A DNA stretch of 64,000 bases from Streptomyces aquilus (GTDB taxonomy: Bacteria > Actinomycetota > Actinomycetes > Streptomycetales > Streptomycetaceae): contig NZ_CP034463.1 of the NCBI RefSeq assembly GCF_003955715.1, positions 6,572,001 through 6,636,000 on the forward strand, given 5' to 3'. The number at the start of each line of letters is the position of its first letter. The stretch's first letter is position 1. Positions 7,845-16,215 of the stretch are shown here, in pieces. A program made the position numbers and the translations under genes. Under the pieces are notes generated by a model. The model ran no database searches. It was given only the letters and a program-made list of their open reading frames with translations, and was not told where the DNA came from.

Positions 7845-8483
7845 TCAGCCCGCCCGCGTCGAAGCCGCCGGGCGGCGGCCCGCCGCTGCTGCCGCGAGGC
7901 GGCCCAGTGCCTCGTCCTTGTCGCAGGCGTGAGCCCCCAGTGCCGTCTGGCGGGCGATGATCGTGCGCTCCAGGCGCATCAGCCGCCAGCCGCGGCGCAG
8001 CAGGAACGGCACGGACTTGCGGCCTTCCTTGAGGTCGCGCAGGAAACGCCGGCGGAACGTCTGCACGGGACCGCGGCTCAGGCACAGCGCGTCGGCGAGG
8101 ACGCCGGTCTCCCGGCAGCGCGTGACGATCTCGGCGGCGAAGATGCCCTCCGCGATGAACAGCGGGGTGCGCCCGATGTCGACGGTCTCCTTGCCGGTGA
8201 TGGCGCTGAGCGAGATGTCGTACTGCGGGACGTCCGTACGGCCCGTGCGGCACAGCTCGGTGAGCGCGGCGACCGCCGCGTCCGCGTCCCACGAGTCGGG
8301 GTGGTCCCAGTCGATGTCGGAACTGCCCGCCACCAGCGGCAGCGTCGGGTCGTCGCCTTCCTTGTAGAAGTCGTCGAGGCGCAGCACCGGGAGGCCGGAG
8401 CGGGCCGCGAGAAGGGACTTGCCGGAGCCGGAGGGGCCGCAGAGCAGCACGACGCGCGTCGCTATGGACGAAGGGGAACTCAC
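7845..8483 (-). CDS. Uridine kinase-like P-loop kinase
   Basis: 212 aa from GTG 8483; an upstream GTG at 8552, with its own AAGGG, would add 23 residues. Walker A is GPSGSGKS near residue 14, followed by LDDFYKEGDDPTL and DWDHPDSWD, the substrate-binding stretch of uridine/cytidine kinases, and an EGIFA motif corresponding to the family's E-G-I. Shorter than E. coli Udk and without clear feedback-site residues. The probable reaction is phosphorylation of uridine to UMP in pyrimidine salvage, fitting the nucleoside genes in this window, though no shared operator was found. Confidence 0.82.
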   Translation of the reverse strand: MSSPSSIATRVVLLCGPSGSGKSLLAARSGLPVLRLDDFYKEGDDPTLPLVAGSSDIDWDHPDSWDADAAVAALTELCRTGRTDVPQYDISLSAITGKETVDIGRTPLFIAEGIFAAEIVTRCRETGVLADALCLSRGPVQTFRRRFLRDLKEGRKSVPFLLRRGWRLMRLERTIIARQTALGAHACDKDEALGRLAAAAAGRRPAASTRAG

Positions 8484-8612
8484 GGGACACCAGTGTGAGG
8501 CATTCACCTGCTGTTCAACGACCCCGCGGGTCGGCTTTGAAGCGCGCGTCACACGTCAACTACCCTTCGTGTCGACCTGATTACCCTGTGCAAGTCGAAG
8601 GTGGCAGCAGCA

Positions 8613-9023
8613 ATGGCCCGACACGCGTCCTCCTCCACCCCCACCGCCCAGCGCGCCCTGGCCGCCCTCGCGACCGCGGGCGTGGCCCTGGGCGCAGGCG
8701 CCGCGTCGGCCGCCGCGGACACCCAGCCGGTCGTCGACGAGCTGGTCCGCACCCGGCCCACCTCCCTGGGGCAGATCGACCCGCAGGCCGGCCTCCAGGG
8801 CATCGCCGGCACGGTCGGCTATGTCACCGGCCCGGTCGCCGGCCTCAAGCCCAACCCTCTCGCGGGCACGGGCGTCGACCCGCTCGACAACGGCCTCGGC
8901 ACCCAGGTGGCCGACTTCCAGCCGGTCGCCACGCAGATGCTCACGGCGCCCGTGGCGCAGGCCCAGTCCATCGGGAGCATGCCGGTGGTCGGACAGGTCA
9001 CGAGCCTGCTCGGCAACGGCTGA
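8613..9023 (+). CDS. Small secreted Ala/Gly/Pro-rich protein
   Basis: 136 aa. GAAGGTGG, 9 bases before ATG 8613, decides the start over the GTG at 8601. A signal peptide (MARHASSSTPTAQRALAALA, Ala-rich core, cut near ASAAA-D) precedes a low-complexity mature chain with repeated GPVAGL/ PVVGQV-type motifs and no Cys. It resembles the product at 2070-2429. No function recognised. Confidence 0.75.
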   Translation: MARHASSSTPTAQRALAALATAGVALGAGAASAAADTQPVVDELVRTRPTSLGQIDPQAGLQGIAGTVGYVTGPVAGLKPNPLAGTGVDPLDNGLGTQVADFQPVATQMLTAPVAQAQSIGSMPVVGQVTSLLGNG

Positions 9024-9042
9024 GACCACCCCTGGGCGCAGC

Positions 9043-9086
9043 GGAGAGCCGCGGCTCCCCCGGACGGAGGGGAGACGCGGCTCTCC
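9043..9086. terminator. Bidirectional hairpin terminator
   Basis: 18-base arms (9043-9060 and 9069-9086) pair with a single mismatch, loop of eight bases, between the convergent secreted-protein and aldehyde dehydrogenase genes. Confidence 0.8.
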
Positions 9087-9103
9087 GGTCTCTGCGGCCC
9101 GCG

Positions 9104-9988
9104 TCAGTACGACGAGCCGGACGCGCCCAGCGAACCCGTCGGGTGCCAGACCGTCTTCGTCTCCAGGAACGCCGTCATGCGGTCGATCCCGGGAACGGTC
9201 GCGTAATCCACAGGCTGTGGACGGAGAACGCGCTTCAGGTTGTCCGCCGCCGCGATCTCCAGCTCCTTCGCCAGTACGTCGTCGGCGCCGGCGAGATCGA
9301 TCGCGTTGACGTCCTGGTGCGCGGCCAGCGGCGCCGCGATCTCCGCCGTACGGCCGGACAGGACGTTCACGACACCGCCGGGCAGATCCGAGGTGGCCAG
9401 GACCTCGCCGAGGGAGAGGGCCGGGAGCGGGGACTTCTCGGACGCGATGACGATCGCCGTGTTGCCGGTCGCGATGACCGGGGCGACGACCGAGACCAGG
9501 CCGAGGAACGACGACTCCTGCGGGGCCAGGACCACGACGACACCCGTCGGCTCGGGCGACGACAGGTTGAAGTACGGGCCCGCCACCGGGTTCGCGCCGC
9601 CGATCACCTGGGCGATCTTGTCGGTCCAGCCCGCGTACCAGACCCAGCGGTCGATCGCCGCGTCGACCTGGTCGGCCGCCTTCGACTTCGACAGGCCCTC
9701 CGCGTCGGCCACTTCGCGAACGAACTGCGCCTTGCGGCCCTCCAGCATCTCCGCGATGCGGTACAGGATCTGGCCGCGGTTGTAGGCCGTGGCCCCCGCC
9801 CAGCCGCCGAAGGCCTTGCGGGCGGCGACGACCGCGTCACGGGCGTCCTTGCGGCTGGACTGGGGTGCGTTGGCCAGCCAGTTGCCCTTGGAGTCCGTCA
9901 CCTCGTACACCCGGCCGCTCTCGGAACGCGGGAACTTCCCGCCGACGTACAGCTTGTAGGTCTTGAAGACACTCAAACGGTCAGACAT
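9104..9988 (-). CDS. Short aldehyde dehydrogenase homologue lacking the catalytic half
   Basis: 294 aa, against about 480 for a complete enzyme. It aligns with the N-terminal NAD-binding portion (KLYVGGKFPRSESGRVYEV, GNTAIVIASEKSPLPAL, LPGGVVNVLSG) and then stops with a short tail (WHPTG). The catalytic Cys region seen in the neighbour (GQVCCAGS) is absent. The reading frame is clean, and it overlaps the full-length gene by 8 bp, so it is a stable gene rather than debris. A regulatory or structural subunit of a hetero-oligomer with 9981-11417 is plausible inference. Confidence 0.85.
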   Translation of the reverse strand: MSDRLSVFKTYKLYVGGKFPRSESGRVYEVTDSKGNWLANAPQSSRKDARDAVVAARKAFGGWAGATAYNRGQILYRIAEMLEGRKAQFVREVADAEGLSKSKAADQVDAAIDRWVWYAGWTDKIAQVIGGANPVAGPYFNLSSPEPTGVVVVLAPQESSFLGLVSVVAPVIATGNTAIVIASEKSPLPALSLGEVLATSDLPGGVVNVLSGRTAEIAAPLAAHQDVNAIDLAGADDVLAKELEIAAADNLKRVLRPQPVDYATVPGIDRMTAFLETKTVWHPTGSLGASGSSY

Positions 9989-11417
9989 CGAGGTACGCCT
10001 CCAGGCCGTGCCGACCGCCCTCGCGGCCGAAGCCCGACTCCTTGTAACCGCCGAACGGCGAGGTCGGGTCGAACTTGTTGAACGTGTTGGACCAGATGAC
10101 GCCCGCGCGGAGCTTGTTCGCGACGGCGAGGATGCGGGAGCCCTTCTCGGTCCAGATGCCCGCCGACAGGCCGTACTGGCTGTTGTTGGCCTTGGCGACG
10201 GCCTCGTCCGGCGTACGGAAGGTCAGCACCGACAGCACCGGGCCGAAGATCTCGTCCCGCGCGATGGTGTGCGCCTGGGTGACGTTCGTGAAGAGCGTCG
10301 GGGCGAACCAGTAGCCGGAGGAGGGGAGTTCGCACGCCGGCGACCAGCGCTCGGCGCCCTCCGCCTCGCCCTGCTCGACGAGCGAGGTGATCCGGGCCAG
10401 CTGCTCCTCGGAGTTGATCGCGCCGATGTCCGTGTTCTTGTCCAGCGGGTCGCCGAGGCGCAGCGTGGACAGGCGGCGCTTCAGGGAGTCCATCAACTCG
10501 TCCTGGATCGACTCCTGCACGAGGAGGCGGCTGCCCGCGCAGCACACCTGGCCCTGGTTGAAGAAGATGCCGTTGACGATGCCCTCGACGGCCTGGTCGA
10601 TCGGGGCGTCGTCGAAGACGATGTTGGCGCCCTTGCCGCCCAGTTCGAGGGTCAGCTTCTTCGACGTGCCCGCGACCGTGCGGGCGATCTGCTTGCCGAC
10701 GGCGGTGGAGCCGGTGAAGGCGACCTTGTTGACGTCGGGGTGGGCCACCAGCGCGGCGCCCGTGTCGCCGTATCCCGGAAGGATGTTGACGACGCCCTTG
10801 GGGAGACCGGCCTGGCGGCAGATGTCCGCGAAGAACAGGGCCGACAGGGGGGTGGTCTCGGCGGGCTTGAGGACGACCGTGTTGCCGGTCGCCAGCGCCG
10901 GGGCGATCTTCCACGCCAGCATCAGCAGCGGGAAGTTCCACGGGATGACTTGGCCCGCGACGCCGAGGGGGCGCGGGTTCGCACCGAAGCCGGCGTGGTC
11001 GAGCTTGTCGGCCCAGCCCGCGTAGTAGAAGAAGTGCGCGGCGACCAGGGGGAGGTCGGCGTCGCGGGTCTCCTTGATGGGCTTGCCGTTGTCCAGGGTC
11101 TCCAGGACGGCGAGTTCGCGGCTGCGCTCCTGGATGATCCGGGCGATGCGGAACAGGTACTTGGCGCGCTCGGAGCCGGGCAGCGCCGACCACTTCTCGA
11201 AGGCCTTGCGGGCGGCCCGCACCGCGCGGTCGACGTCCGCCTCGCCCGCCTGGGCGATCTCGGACAGCACTTCCTCGGTGGACGGCGAGACCGTCTTGAA
11301 GACCTTGCCGTCGGCGGCTTCCGTGAACTCGCCGTCGATGAACAGGCCGTAGGAGGGCGCGATGTCGACGACGGAGCGGGACTCGGGCGCCGGGGCGTAC
11401 TCGAATGCAGATGCCAT
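9981..11417 (-). CDS. Aldehyde dehydrogenase (NAD-dependent)
   Basis: 478 aa, complete. Visible motifs: PWNFPLLMLAWKIAPALATG (NAD site), FTGSTAVGK, ELGGKGANIV (general-base Glu), NQGQVCCAGSR (catalytic Cys) and EIFGPVLSVL. It follows deoC by only 5 bp and overlaps the truncated homologue downstream, so the three form one operon. DeoC releases acetaldehyde, so the natural inference is that this enzyme oxidises that acetaldehyde to acetate, although the substrate is unproven. Confidence 0.92.
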   Translation of the reverse strand: MASAFEYAPAPESRSVVDIAPSYGLFIDGEFTEAADGKVFKTVSPSTEEVLSEIAQAGEADVDRAVRAARKAFEKWSALPGSERAKYLFRIARIIQERSRELAVLETLDNGKPIKETRDADLPLVAAHFFYYAGWADKLDHAGFGANPRPLGVAGQVIPWNFPLLMLAWKIAPALATGNTVVLKPAETTPLSALFFADICRQAGLPKGVVNILPGYGDTGAALVAHPDVNKVAFTGSTAVGKQIARTVAGTSKKLTLELGGKGANIVFDDAPIDQAVEGIVNGIFFNQGQVCCAGSRLLVQESIQDELMDSLKRRLSTLRLGDPLDKNTDIGAINSEEQLARITSLVEQGEAEGAERWSPACELPSSGYWFAPTLFTNVTQAHTIARDEIFGPVLSVLTFRTPDEAVAKANNSQYGLSAGIWTEKGSRILAVANKLRAGVIWSNTFNKFDPTSPFGGYKESGFGREGGRHGLEAYLDV

Positions 11418-11422
11418 GTGGA

Positions 11423-12382
11423 TCAGTCCACCGTCACGTAGTCGGGGCCGGAGTAGCGGCCGGTGGCCAGCTTCTGACGCTGCATCAGCAGGTCGTTCAG
11501 GAGCGAGGAGGCGCCGAAGCGGAACCAGTGGTTGTCCAGCCAGTCCTCGCCCACGGTCTCGTTGACCAGGACCAGGAACTTGATCGCGTCCTTCGTCGTC
11601 CTGATGCCGCCGGCCGGCTTCACGCCGATCTGGACGCCGGTGGCGGCACGGAAGTCCCGTACGGCCTCCAGCATCAACAGGGTGTTGGCGGGGGTGGCGT
11701 TGACGGCGACCTTGCCGGTGGACGTCTTGATGAAGTCCGCGCCCGCCAGCATGCCGAGCCAGCTCGCCCGTCGGATGTTGTCGTACGTCGACAGCTCGCC
11801 GGTCTCGAAGATGACCTTCAGACGGGACGACGTCCCGCAGGCCTCCTTCACGGCGACGATCTCGTCGTACACCTTCAGGTAGTCGCCCGCGAGGAACGCC
11901 CCGCGGTCGATGACCATGTCGATCTCGTCCGCACCGGCCGCGACGGCGTCGCGCACGTCGGCCAGCTTCACGGAGAGGGCGGCGCGGCCCGCCGGGAAGG
12001 CGGTGGCGACCGAGGCGACCTTCACGGTCGAGCCCGCGACGGCCTCCTTGGCGGCGGCCACCATGTCGGGATAGACGCAGACGGCCGCGGTCGCGGGGGT
12101 CGTCCGGTCGGTCGGGTCGGGGTGGACCGCCTTGGCGCCGAGCGCCCGGACCTTGCCCGGGGTGTCCGCGCCTTCCAGCGTCGTCAGGTCGACCATCGAG
12201 ATGGCGAGGTCGATGGCGTACGCCTTCGCGGTGGTCTTGATGGAACGGGTGCCGAGGGAGGCGGCGCGCGCCTCCAGGCCGACCGCGTCGACGCCGGGCA
12301 GCCCGTGGAGGAAGCGACGCAGCGTGCTGTCGGACGCGGTCACGTCCGTAAGAGCGTGTGCGGGAGATGCAGTGGTGGGCAT
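11423..12382 (-). CDS. deoC: Deoxyribose-phosphate aldolase
   Basis: 319 aa. Class I aldolase that cleaves 2-deoxyribose-5-phosphate into glyceraldehyde-3-phosphate and acetaldehyde. The core is well conserved: EIDMVIDRGAFLAGDY (Asp), KVIFETGEL, FIKTSTGK (Schiff-base Lys), GVKPAGGIRT (second Lys). It is longer than E. coli DeoC, as in other Streptomyces, with an N-terminal extension. The ATG at 12382 lies 20 bases from the palindrome at 12402-12413, so repression could act at the promoter or early transcript. First gene of the operon with two aldehyde dehydrogenases. Confidence 0.95.
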   Translation of the reverse strand: MPTTASPAHALTDVTASDSTLRRFLHGLPGVDAVGLEARAASLGTRSIKTTAKAYAIDLAISMVDLTTLEGADTPGKVRALGAKAVHPDPTDRTTPATAAVCVYPDMVAAAKEAVAGSTVKVASVATAFPAGRAALSVKLADVRDAVAAGADEIDMVIDRGAFLAGDYLKVYDEIVAVKEACGTSSRLKVIFETGELSTYDNIRRASWLGMLAGADFIKTSTGKVAVNATPANTLLMLEAVRDFRAATGVQIGVKPAGGIRTTKDAIKFLVLVNETVGEDWLDNHWFRFGASSLLNDLLMQRQKLATGRYSGPDYVTVD

Positions 12383-12401
12383 GGTCACCACACGAGCATA
12401 T

Positions 12402-12413
12402 CTACGCGCGTAG
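12402..12413. promoter_or_regulatory. Palindromic operator CTACGCGCGTAG upstream of deoC
   Basis: Identical to the copies near add and the PNP gene; here it lies 20 bases before the deoC start codon. Confidence 0.75.
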
Positions 12414-12494
12414 CGGCTGTACACCCCCGGATGCTCATCCCGTCGGAGGCCACCGCGTATGAGCGCCGCCGGCCCGTCGGGCAGAATCGGCCCC

Positions 12495-13145
12495 ATGACG
12501 ACCAAGGACCGGATCTACCGCTCACCCGCGGCCATCGCCGGAGGCGTGCTGCTGCTCGCCATCGCCGTCTGGCTCGGCATCGACGCCCTGGTCCAGGGCT
12601 CGGACCGGGTGCCCTGGCTGGCGCTCGCCACGATGATCCTGGTGATCCCGGTGGTCGTCGCCTTCACCCTGCGCCCGGCCGTCTTCGCGGGCCAGGACCG
12701 GCTGCGCGTGCGCAACCCGTTCCGCGTGATCGTGCTGCCCTGGAGCCAGGTCGCCGCGTTCCGCTCCAGCTACTCCAACGAGGTCGTCGCCGCCTCCGGC
12801 ACCAAGTACCAGCTCTGGGCCATCCCGGTGTCCCTGCGCGCCCGCAAGAAGGCGGCACGGCGCACCGCCCGGGCCGAGTCCGGCGCTCGTGGCGGCTCAC
12901 GTACCCGGGGAATGGGCGGCCTCGGCTTCCCGGGCGCCGGCTCCACCGCTGCCGCCGCGGACGCCGCCGACGGTCCGCTGCGCGCCGAGACCGACAAGGT
13001 CATGGACGAGCTGCGCGAGCTGTGGGAGGCACGGGAGAAGGCGGAGAGCGCGCAGGGCGAGGTGTCGGTGCGCTGGGCGTACGAGGTGCTGGCGCCGGCC
13101 CTGGCGGGCGCGGTCCTGCTGACGATCCTGCTCGCCACCGGCTGA
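12495..13145 (+). CDS. Membrane PH-domain protein (CFP-6-like)
   Basis: 216 aa from ATG 12495. Two N-terminal TM helices (AIAGGVLLLAIAVWLGIDAL and LALATMILVIPVVVAFTL) precede a bacterial PH-like domain (RLRVRNPFRVIVLPWSQVAAFRSSYSNEVVAASGTKYQLWAIPVSL region), a charged and Gly-rich linker, and a final TM helix (LAPALAGAVLLTILLA). The arrangement matches the actinobacterial 'low molecular weight antigen 6' family. Role unknown; the next gene also ends in a PH-like region, so the pair may work together at the membrane. Confidence 0.82.
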   Translation: MTTKDRIYRSPAAIAGGVLLLAIAVWLGIDALVQGSDRVPWLALATMILVIPVVVAFTLRPAVFAGQDRLRVRNPFRVIVLPWSQVAAFRSSYSNEVVAASGTKYQLWAIPVSLRARKKAARRTARAESGARGGSRTRGMGGLGFPGAGSTAAAADAADGPLRAETDKVMDELRELWEAREKAESAQGEVSVRWAYEVLAPALAGAVLLTILLATG

Positions 13146-13278
13146 CTCCCGCGGTCCTGCTTGCCGCCGGCTGACCCGCGCCCTTCCCGACCTTCACAGC
13201 CGGACCGGTCACGACCTTCACGGCCGGACCGGACCCGAGGACCGCAACCACCGGCGTGGTCCGAACGTCTGGAAGACG

Positions 13279-14904
13279 ATGAGTACGAATCCTGCGCGGC
13301 CGTTGCCGCTGCCCGCCTCCGCGATACCGGACGGCTGTCCGTCCTGGGGCGGGGAGCAGGCCCGGCGCTGGACCGACGCGCTGCCTCCGCGCTGGGTGCC
13401 GGTGCCGCGCAAGACCGACACCGTGATGGCGGTGGTGGTGCTCGGGATGGGCGCCGCGCTGCTGCCGGTCGCCGTCATGGACGACGTGCCGCTCGTGCTC
13501 GCCGCGTTCCTCGGGCTCCAGCCGGTGTGGCTGGTGACCCGGCCCGAGGTCGTCCGGTTCACCGCGCCGACGGCGGTCGTCATGGTCGTGGGACTGGAGC
13601 CCTCCTGGCCGCTTCTCCTGGCCTGCGCCGTTCTCGCGGGGCTGTGCGCACGGGCCGCCGAGATCCGGCTCGCCGCCCGGAAGCGGCAGCGCGAGGCAGC
13701 CCTCGCTGCGGCCGGGGGCGTCAGCGCGCCGGTGCCGTACGCCGACCGGCCGGTGCCGCGGGGGAAGGGCCTCGCCTGGTTCGGTTCCGTCGTGACGGTG
13801 GCCGGGGCCGCGGCGAGCGCCACCTCGGGCCTCTGGGACGACGTCGTCGACCGCGAGGGGATCGGCACCTGCGGCCTCTACCTGGCCGGGCTGGGCCTGA
13901 CCGTCCTGCTCTCCGCCGCCCTGGGCCGCCGCCGGGCCGTCGCGCTGCGCCGGGAGCCGGTGCCGGTGCTGCGGGTGCTGGTGCGGGAGAACGCGGACGT
14001 CGACACGGAGGTCTTCGCCGCCGACGACGTGGGCGCGCTGCGCCCGCTGTTCACGGTCTCGACGCTGGAGCTCGACGACGAGAACGACGAGAACGACGAG
14101 GACGAAGAGGACGAAGAGGACGAAGAGGTCGACGAGGAGGAGCTGAACGCCTTCCTCGACCGGCTCGACGACGACGCTCCCGGGCCGCTGCGCGAGGCCG
14201 TCCTCTACGGCGCTCCCTACGACGGCGCCGAGGTCGTGCTCCTCACCGCCGACGAGGAGCCGGACGGGCCGCCCGTCGTCGAGTGCTCGACCGGGCCGGT
14301 ACGACCGGTGTCCGAGGGCGCCGTACGCCGTGCGCTCCGCAAGGAGAAGCGGGCCGTCGTGGCACCCCCGGTCCCGAAGCCGGGTGCCGTACGGCGCTGG
14401 CGGGCCGGGTGGCCCGACTGGCTCAGCGCCACGGCCGTCGTGCTGTGGGCCGGGCAGTGGGCGTGGAGCGAGACGGGGGTGTGGCGGTGGGTCCTGGGCG
14501 CCGCCCTCGCGCTCTGCGGGGCCTGGCTGCTGACCTACTGCGTCGGCTGGCGCATCACCGCGGACAGCGCAGGGCTGTGGTTCAACGGGGTCCGCCGTAC
14601 CCAGCACGTCGCGTGGGACCACATCCGGATCGTCCGCTGCAAGGGCAACGAGCTGAAGATCGACAGCCGCCGCGCCACCTTCGCGCAGTGGTCGGCGTTC
14701 ACACTGCGCTGGCGTTGGCTGGAACGGAGACTCGGCGTCGTCCACCCCTACGAGCGGGTCGCCGCCGAGATCACGGCGATGTGGAAGGACCCGGAGGTCC
14801 GGCCGACGGGCGGGATCGACGCACGGGAGCGGGACCGCCGCCTGTGGCCGGTCACGCTGGCACTGCTCCTCGCCTGGACGGCGGTCCTGTACTTGATGCC
14901 CTGA
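13279..14904 (+). CDS. Large membrane protein with acidic tract and PH-like C-terminus
   Basis: 541 aa. Several hydrophobic helices sit in residues about 50-110, 170-215 and 380-415, with one at the C-terminal end (LWPVTLALLLAWTAVLYLMP). Between them lies a striking acidic run near 14082-14150 built from short GACGAAGAG-type repeats that encode D/E. Toward the C-terminus, ITADSAGLWFNGVRRTQHVAWDHI reads like a bacterial PH domain. It follows the PH-domain gene by 133 bp in the same direction. I do not recognise a specific family function. Confidence 0.75.
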   Translation: MSTNPARPLPLPASAIPDGCPSWGGEQARRWTDALPPRWVPVPRKTDTVMAVVVLGMGAALLPVAVMDDVPLVLAAFLGLQPVWLVTRPEVVRFTAPTAVVMVVGLEPSWPLLLACAVLAGLCARAAEIRLAARKRQREAALAAAGGVSAPVPYADRPVPRGKGLAWFGSVVTVAGAAASATSGLWDDVVDREGIGTCGLYLAGLGLTVLLSAALGRRRAVALRREPVPVLRVLVRENADVDTEVFAADDVGALRPLFTVSTLELDDENDENDEDEEDEEDEEVDEEELNAFLDRLDDDAPGPLREAVLYGAPYDGAEVVLLTADEEPDGPPVVECSTGPVRPVSEGAVRRALRKEKRAVVAPPVPKPGAVRRWRAGWPDWLSATAVVLWAGQWAWSETGVWRWVLGAALALCGAWLLTYCVGWRITADSAGLWFNGVRRTQHVAWDHIRIVRCKGNELKIDSRRATFAQWSAFTLRWRWLERRLGVVHPYERVAAEITAMWKDPEVRPTGGIDARERDRRLWPVTLALLLAWTAVLYLMP

Positions 14905-14913
14905 GCGGGTCCG

Positions 14914-16083
14914 CTACGGCGCGCTCGGCCACACCAGCACCATGTACGCCCCCCAGTACGCCGACCCCAGCACCGCCCCCGTCAGCGCCAGCGCGCGGTA
15001 GTGGGCGGGGAGGCGGAGGAGGCGGACGGCGAGGGGGAGCAGGAGCGGGAAGGCCGGGAGGAGGAAGCGGGCGCGCGGGAAGTAGACGCCGCCGCTGGTC
15101 AGGACGATCGTCAGCAGCACGCCCGTGAACAGGAGCAGGGGGAGCGGCTGACGGTCTCGGAGCGACAGGGCGAACAACGCCGTCGACGCCAGCAGCGTCA
15201 CCGTCACCAGGACCAGGAACAGCTCGGGCGTCGAGTCCTGGGCCAGCAGCTCCCGGAACCGGCGCAGGGTCTCGCGGCCGCCGTCCACGTCGTTGTGCCA
15301 CAGCCGCTGTACGGCGAAATAGCCGTCCCAGCGGCCCAGTCGCAGGCCCACCCAGCCGACGTACCCGCACCAGCCGAGCGGGGCCAGGAGGGCGGCCGTG
15401 AGGGCGCGTGCCGAGAAGCCGCGGCGCAGGGCGAGCAGGCAGGTCACCGACACCGCGGCGGCGACCGCGACGCCGGTCGGGCGGGTCAGACCGGCGAGGA
15501 CCGCGAGCCAGGCCGCCGTGAGGGGGCGGTCGGCGAGGAGGGCGTACAGGGCCCACGCGGCGCATGCCGTGAACAGGGACTCCGTGTAGCCCATCCACTG
15601 CACGAGCCCCACCGGGAGAGCCGCCCAGAGGGTGGTGAGCAGGATGCCGACGCGGCGGCCGTGCAGACGGTCGCCGACGGCGAAGATCCCCCAGGCCGCG
15701 GCGAGCGAGGCGAGGACGGCGATCAGCAGGCCGACGGTGGCACGGCTGCCCGGGGTGACGGCCGCGACCGCCTTCACCAGCACCGGGTAGAGCGGGAAGA
15801 AGGCCAGGTTGTTCGCGTCGTACGCGGTGCCCAGCGCGTGCGCGTAGCCGTGGTCGGCGATGCCCAGGTACCACTTCGCGTCCCACTGCGTCGCCAGCAC
15901 CGGCCAGACGCCATGGCCCTGCCGGTGCGCCCAGAACCCGAGGAACAGCAGGCCGAGGAGGCGTACGGCGACGTAGGCCAGGAGGGCGGGGGCGGCCCGG
16001 CGCGGGGTGGGCGCGAGGAGGCGGGTCTGGGGCGCGGTGTCGGGTCGCCGGCTGCCCGGGATGCTGGGGGCGGTCGAGGACAC
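14914..16083 (-). CDS. GT-C / PIG-V-like mannosyltransferase family membrane protein
   Basis: 389 aa from GTG 16083, chosen because GGAG lies 7 bases upstream; GTG 16122 is the alternative. A polytopic membrane protein with about ten TM helices. The first extracytoplasmic loop carries WDAKWYLGIADHGY, the Asp-bearing motif of the actinobacterial PIG-V-like GT-C family; lipid-phosphate sugar donors are expected. Further marks are NLAFFPLYPVLVK and YTESLF. The likely role is adding a mannose-type sugar to an exported protein or glycolipid. Acceptor unknown. Confidence 0.83.
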   Translation of the reverse strand: MSSTAPSIPGSRRPDTAPQTRLLAPTPRRAAPALLAYVAVRLLGLLFLGFWAHRQGHGVWPVLATQWDAKWYLGIADHGYAHALGTAYDANNLAFFPLYPVLVKAVAAVTPGSRATVGLLIAVLASLAAAWGIFAVGDRLHGRRVGILLTTLWAALPVGLVQWMGYTESLFTACAAWALYALLADRPLTAAWLAVLAGLTRPTGVAVAAAVSVTCLLALRRGFSARALTAALLAPLGWCGYVGWVGLRLGRWDGYFAVQRLWHNDVDGGRETLRRFRELLAQDSTPELFLVLVTVTLLASTALFALSLRDRQPLPLLLFTGVLLTIVLTSGGVYFPRARFLLPAFPLLLPLAVRLLRLPAHYRALALTGAVLGSAYWGAYMVLVWPSAP

Positions 16084-16215
16084 GGGGCGGCTCCGGGGCT
16101 CGGGGGACGGTTGTCCGTCCACCGTTTCCCGGGCAGGGGAGCGGGTGTGGGATGCGGGCGCGAAATCACCCGTTGGGGCGCCCCTCGTGGTCCGGGGCGC
16201 CCCTGAGCGTGGCGG

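Noticed and set aside
13111..13278. Short direct duplications between the PH-domain genes (GGTCCTGCT...GGCTGAC and GACCTTCAC..CCGGACCGG)
   Set aside because: Small imperfect duplications in a noncoding gap, no sign of function.
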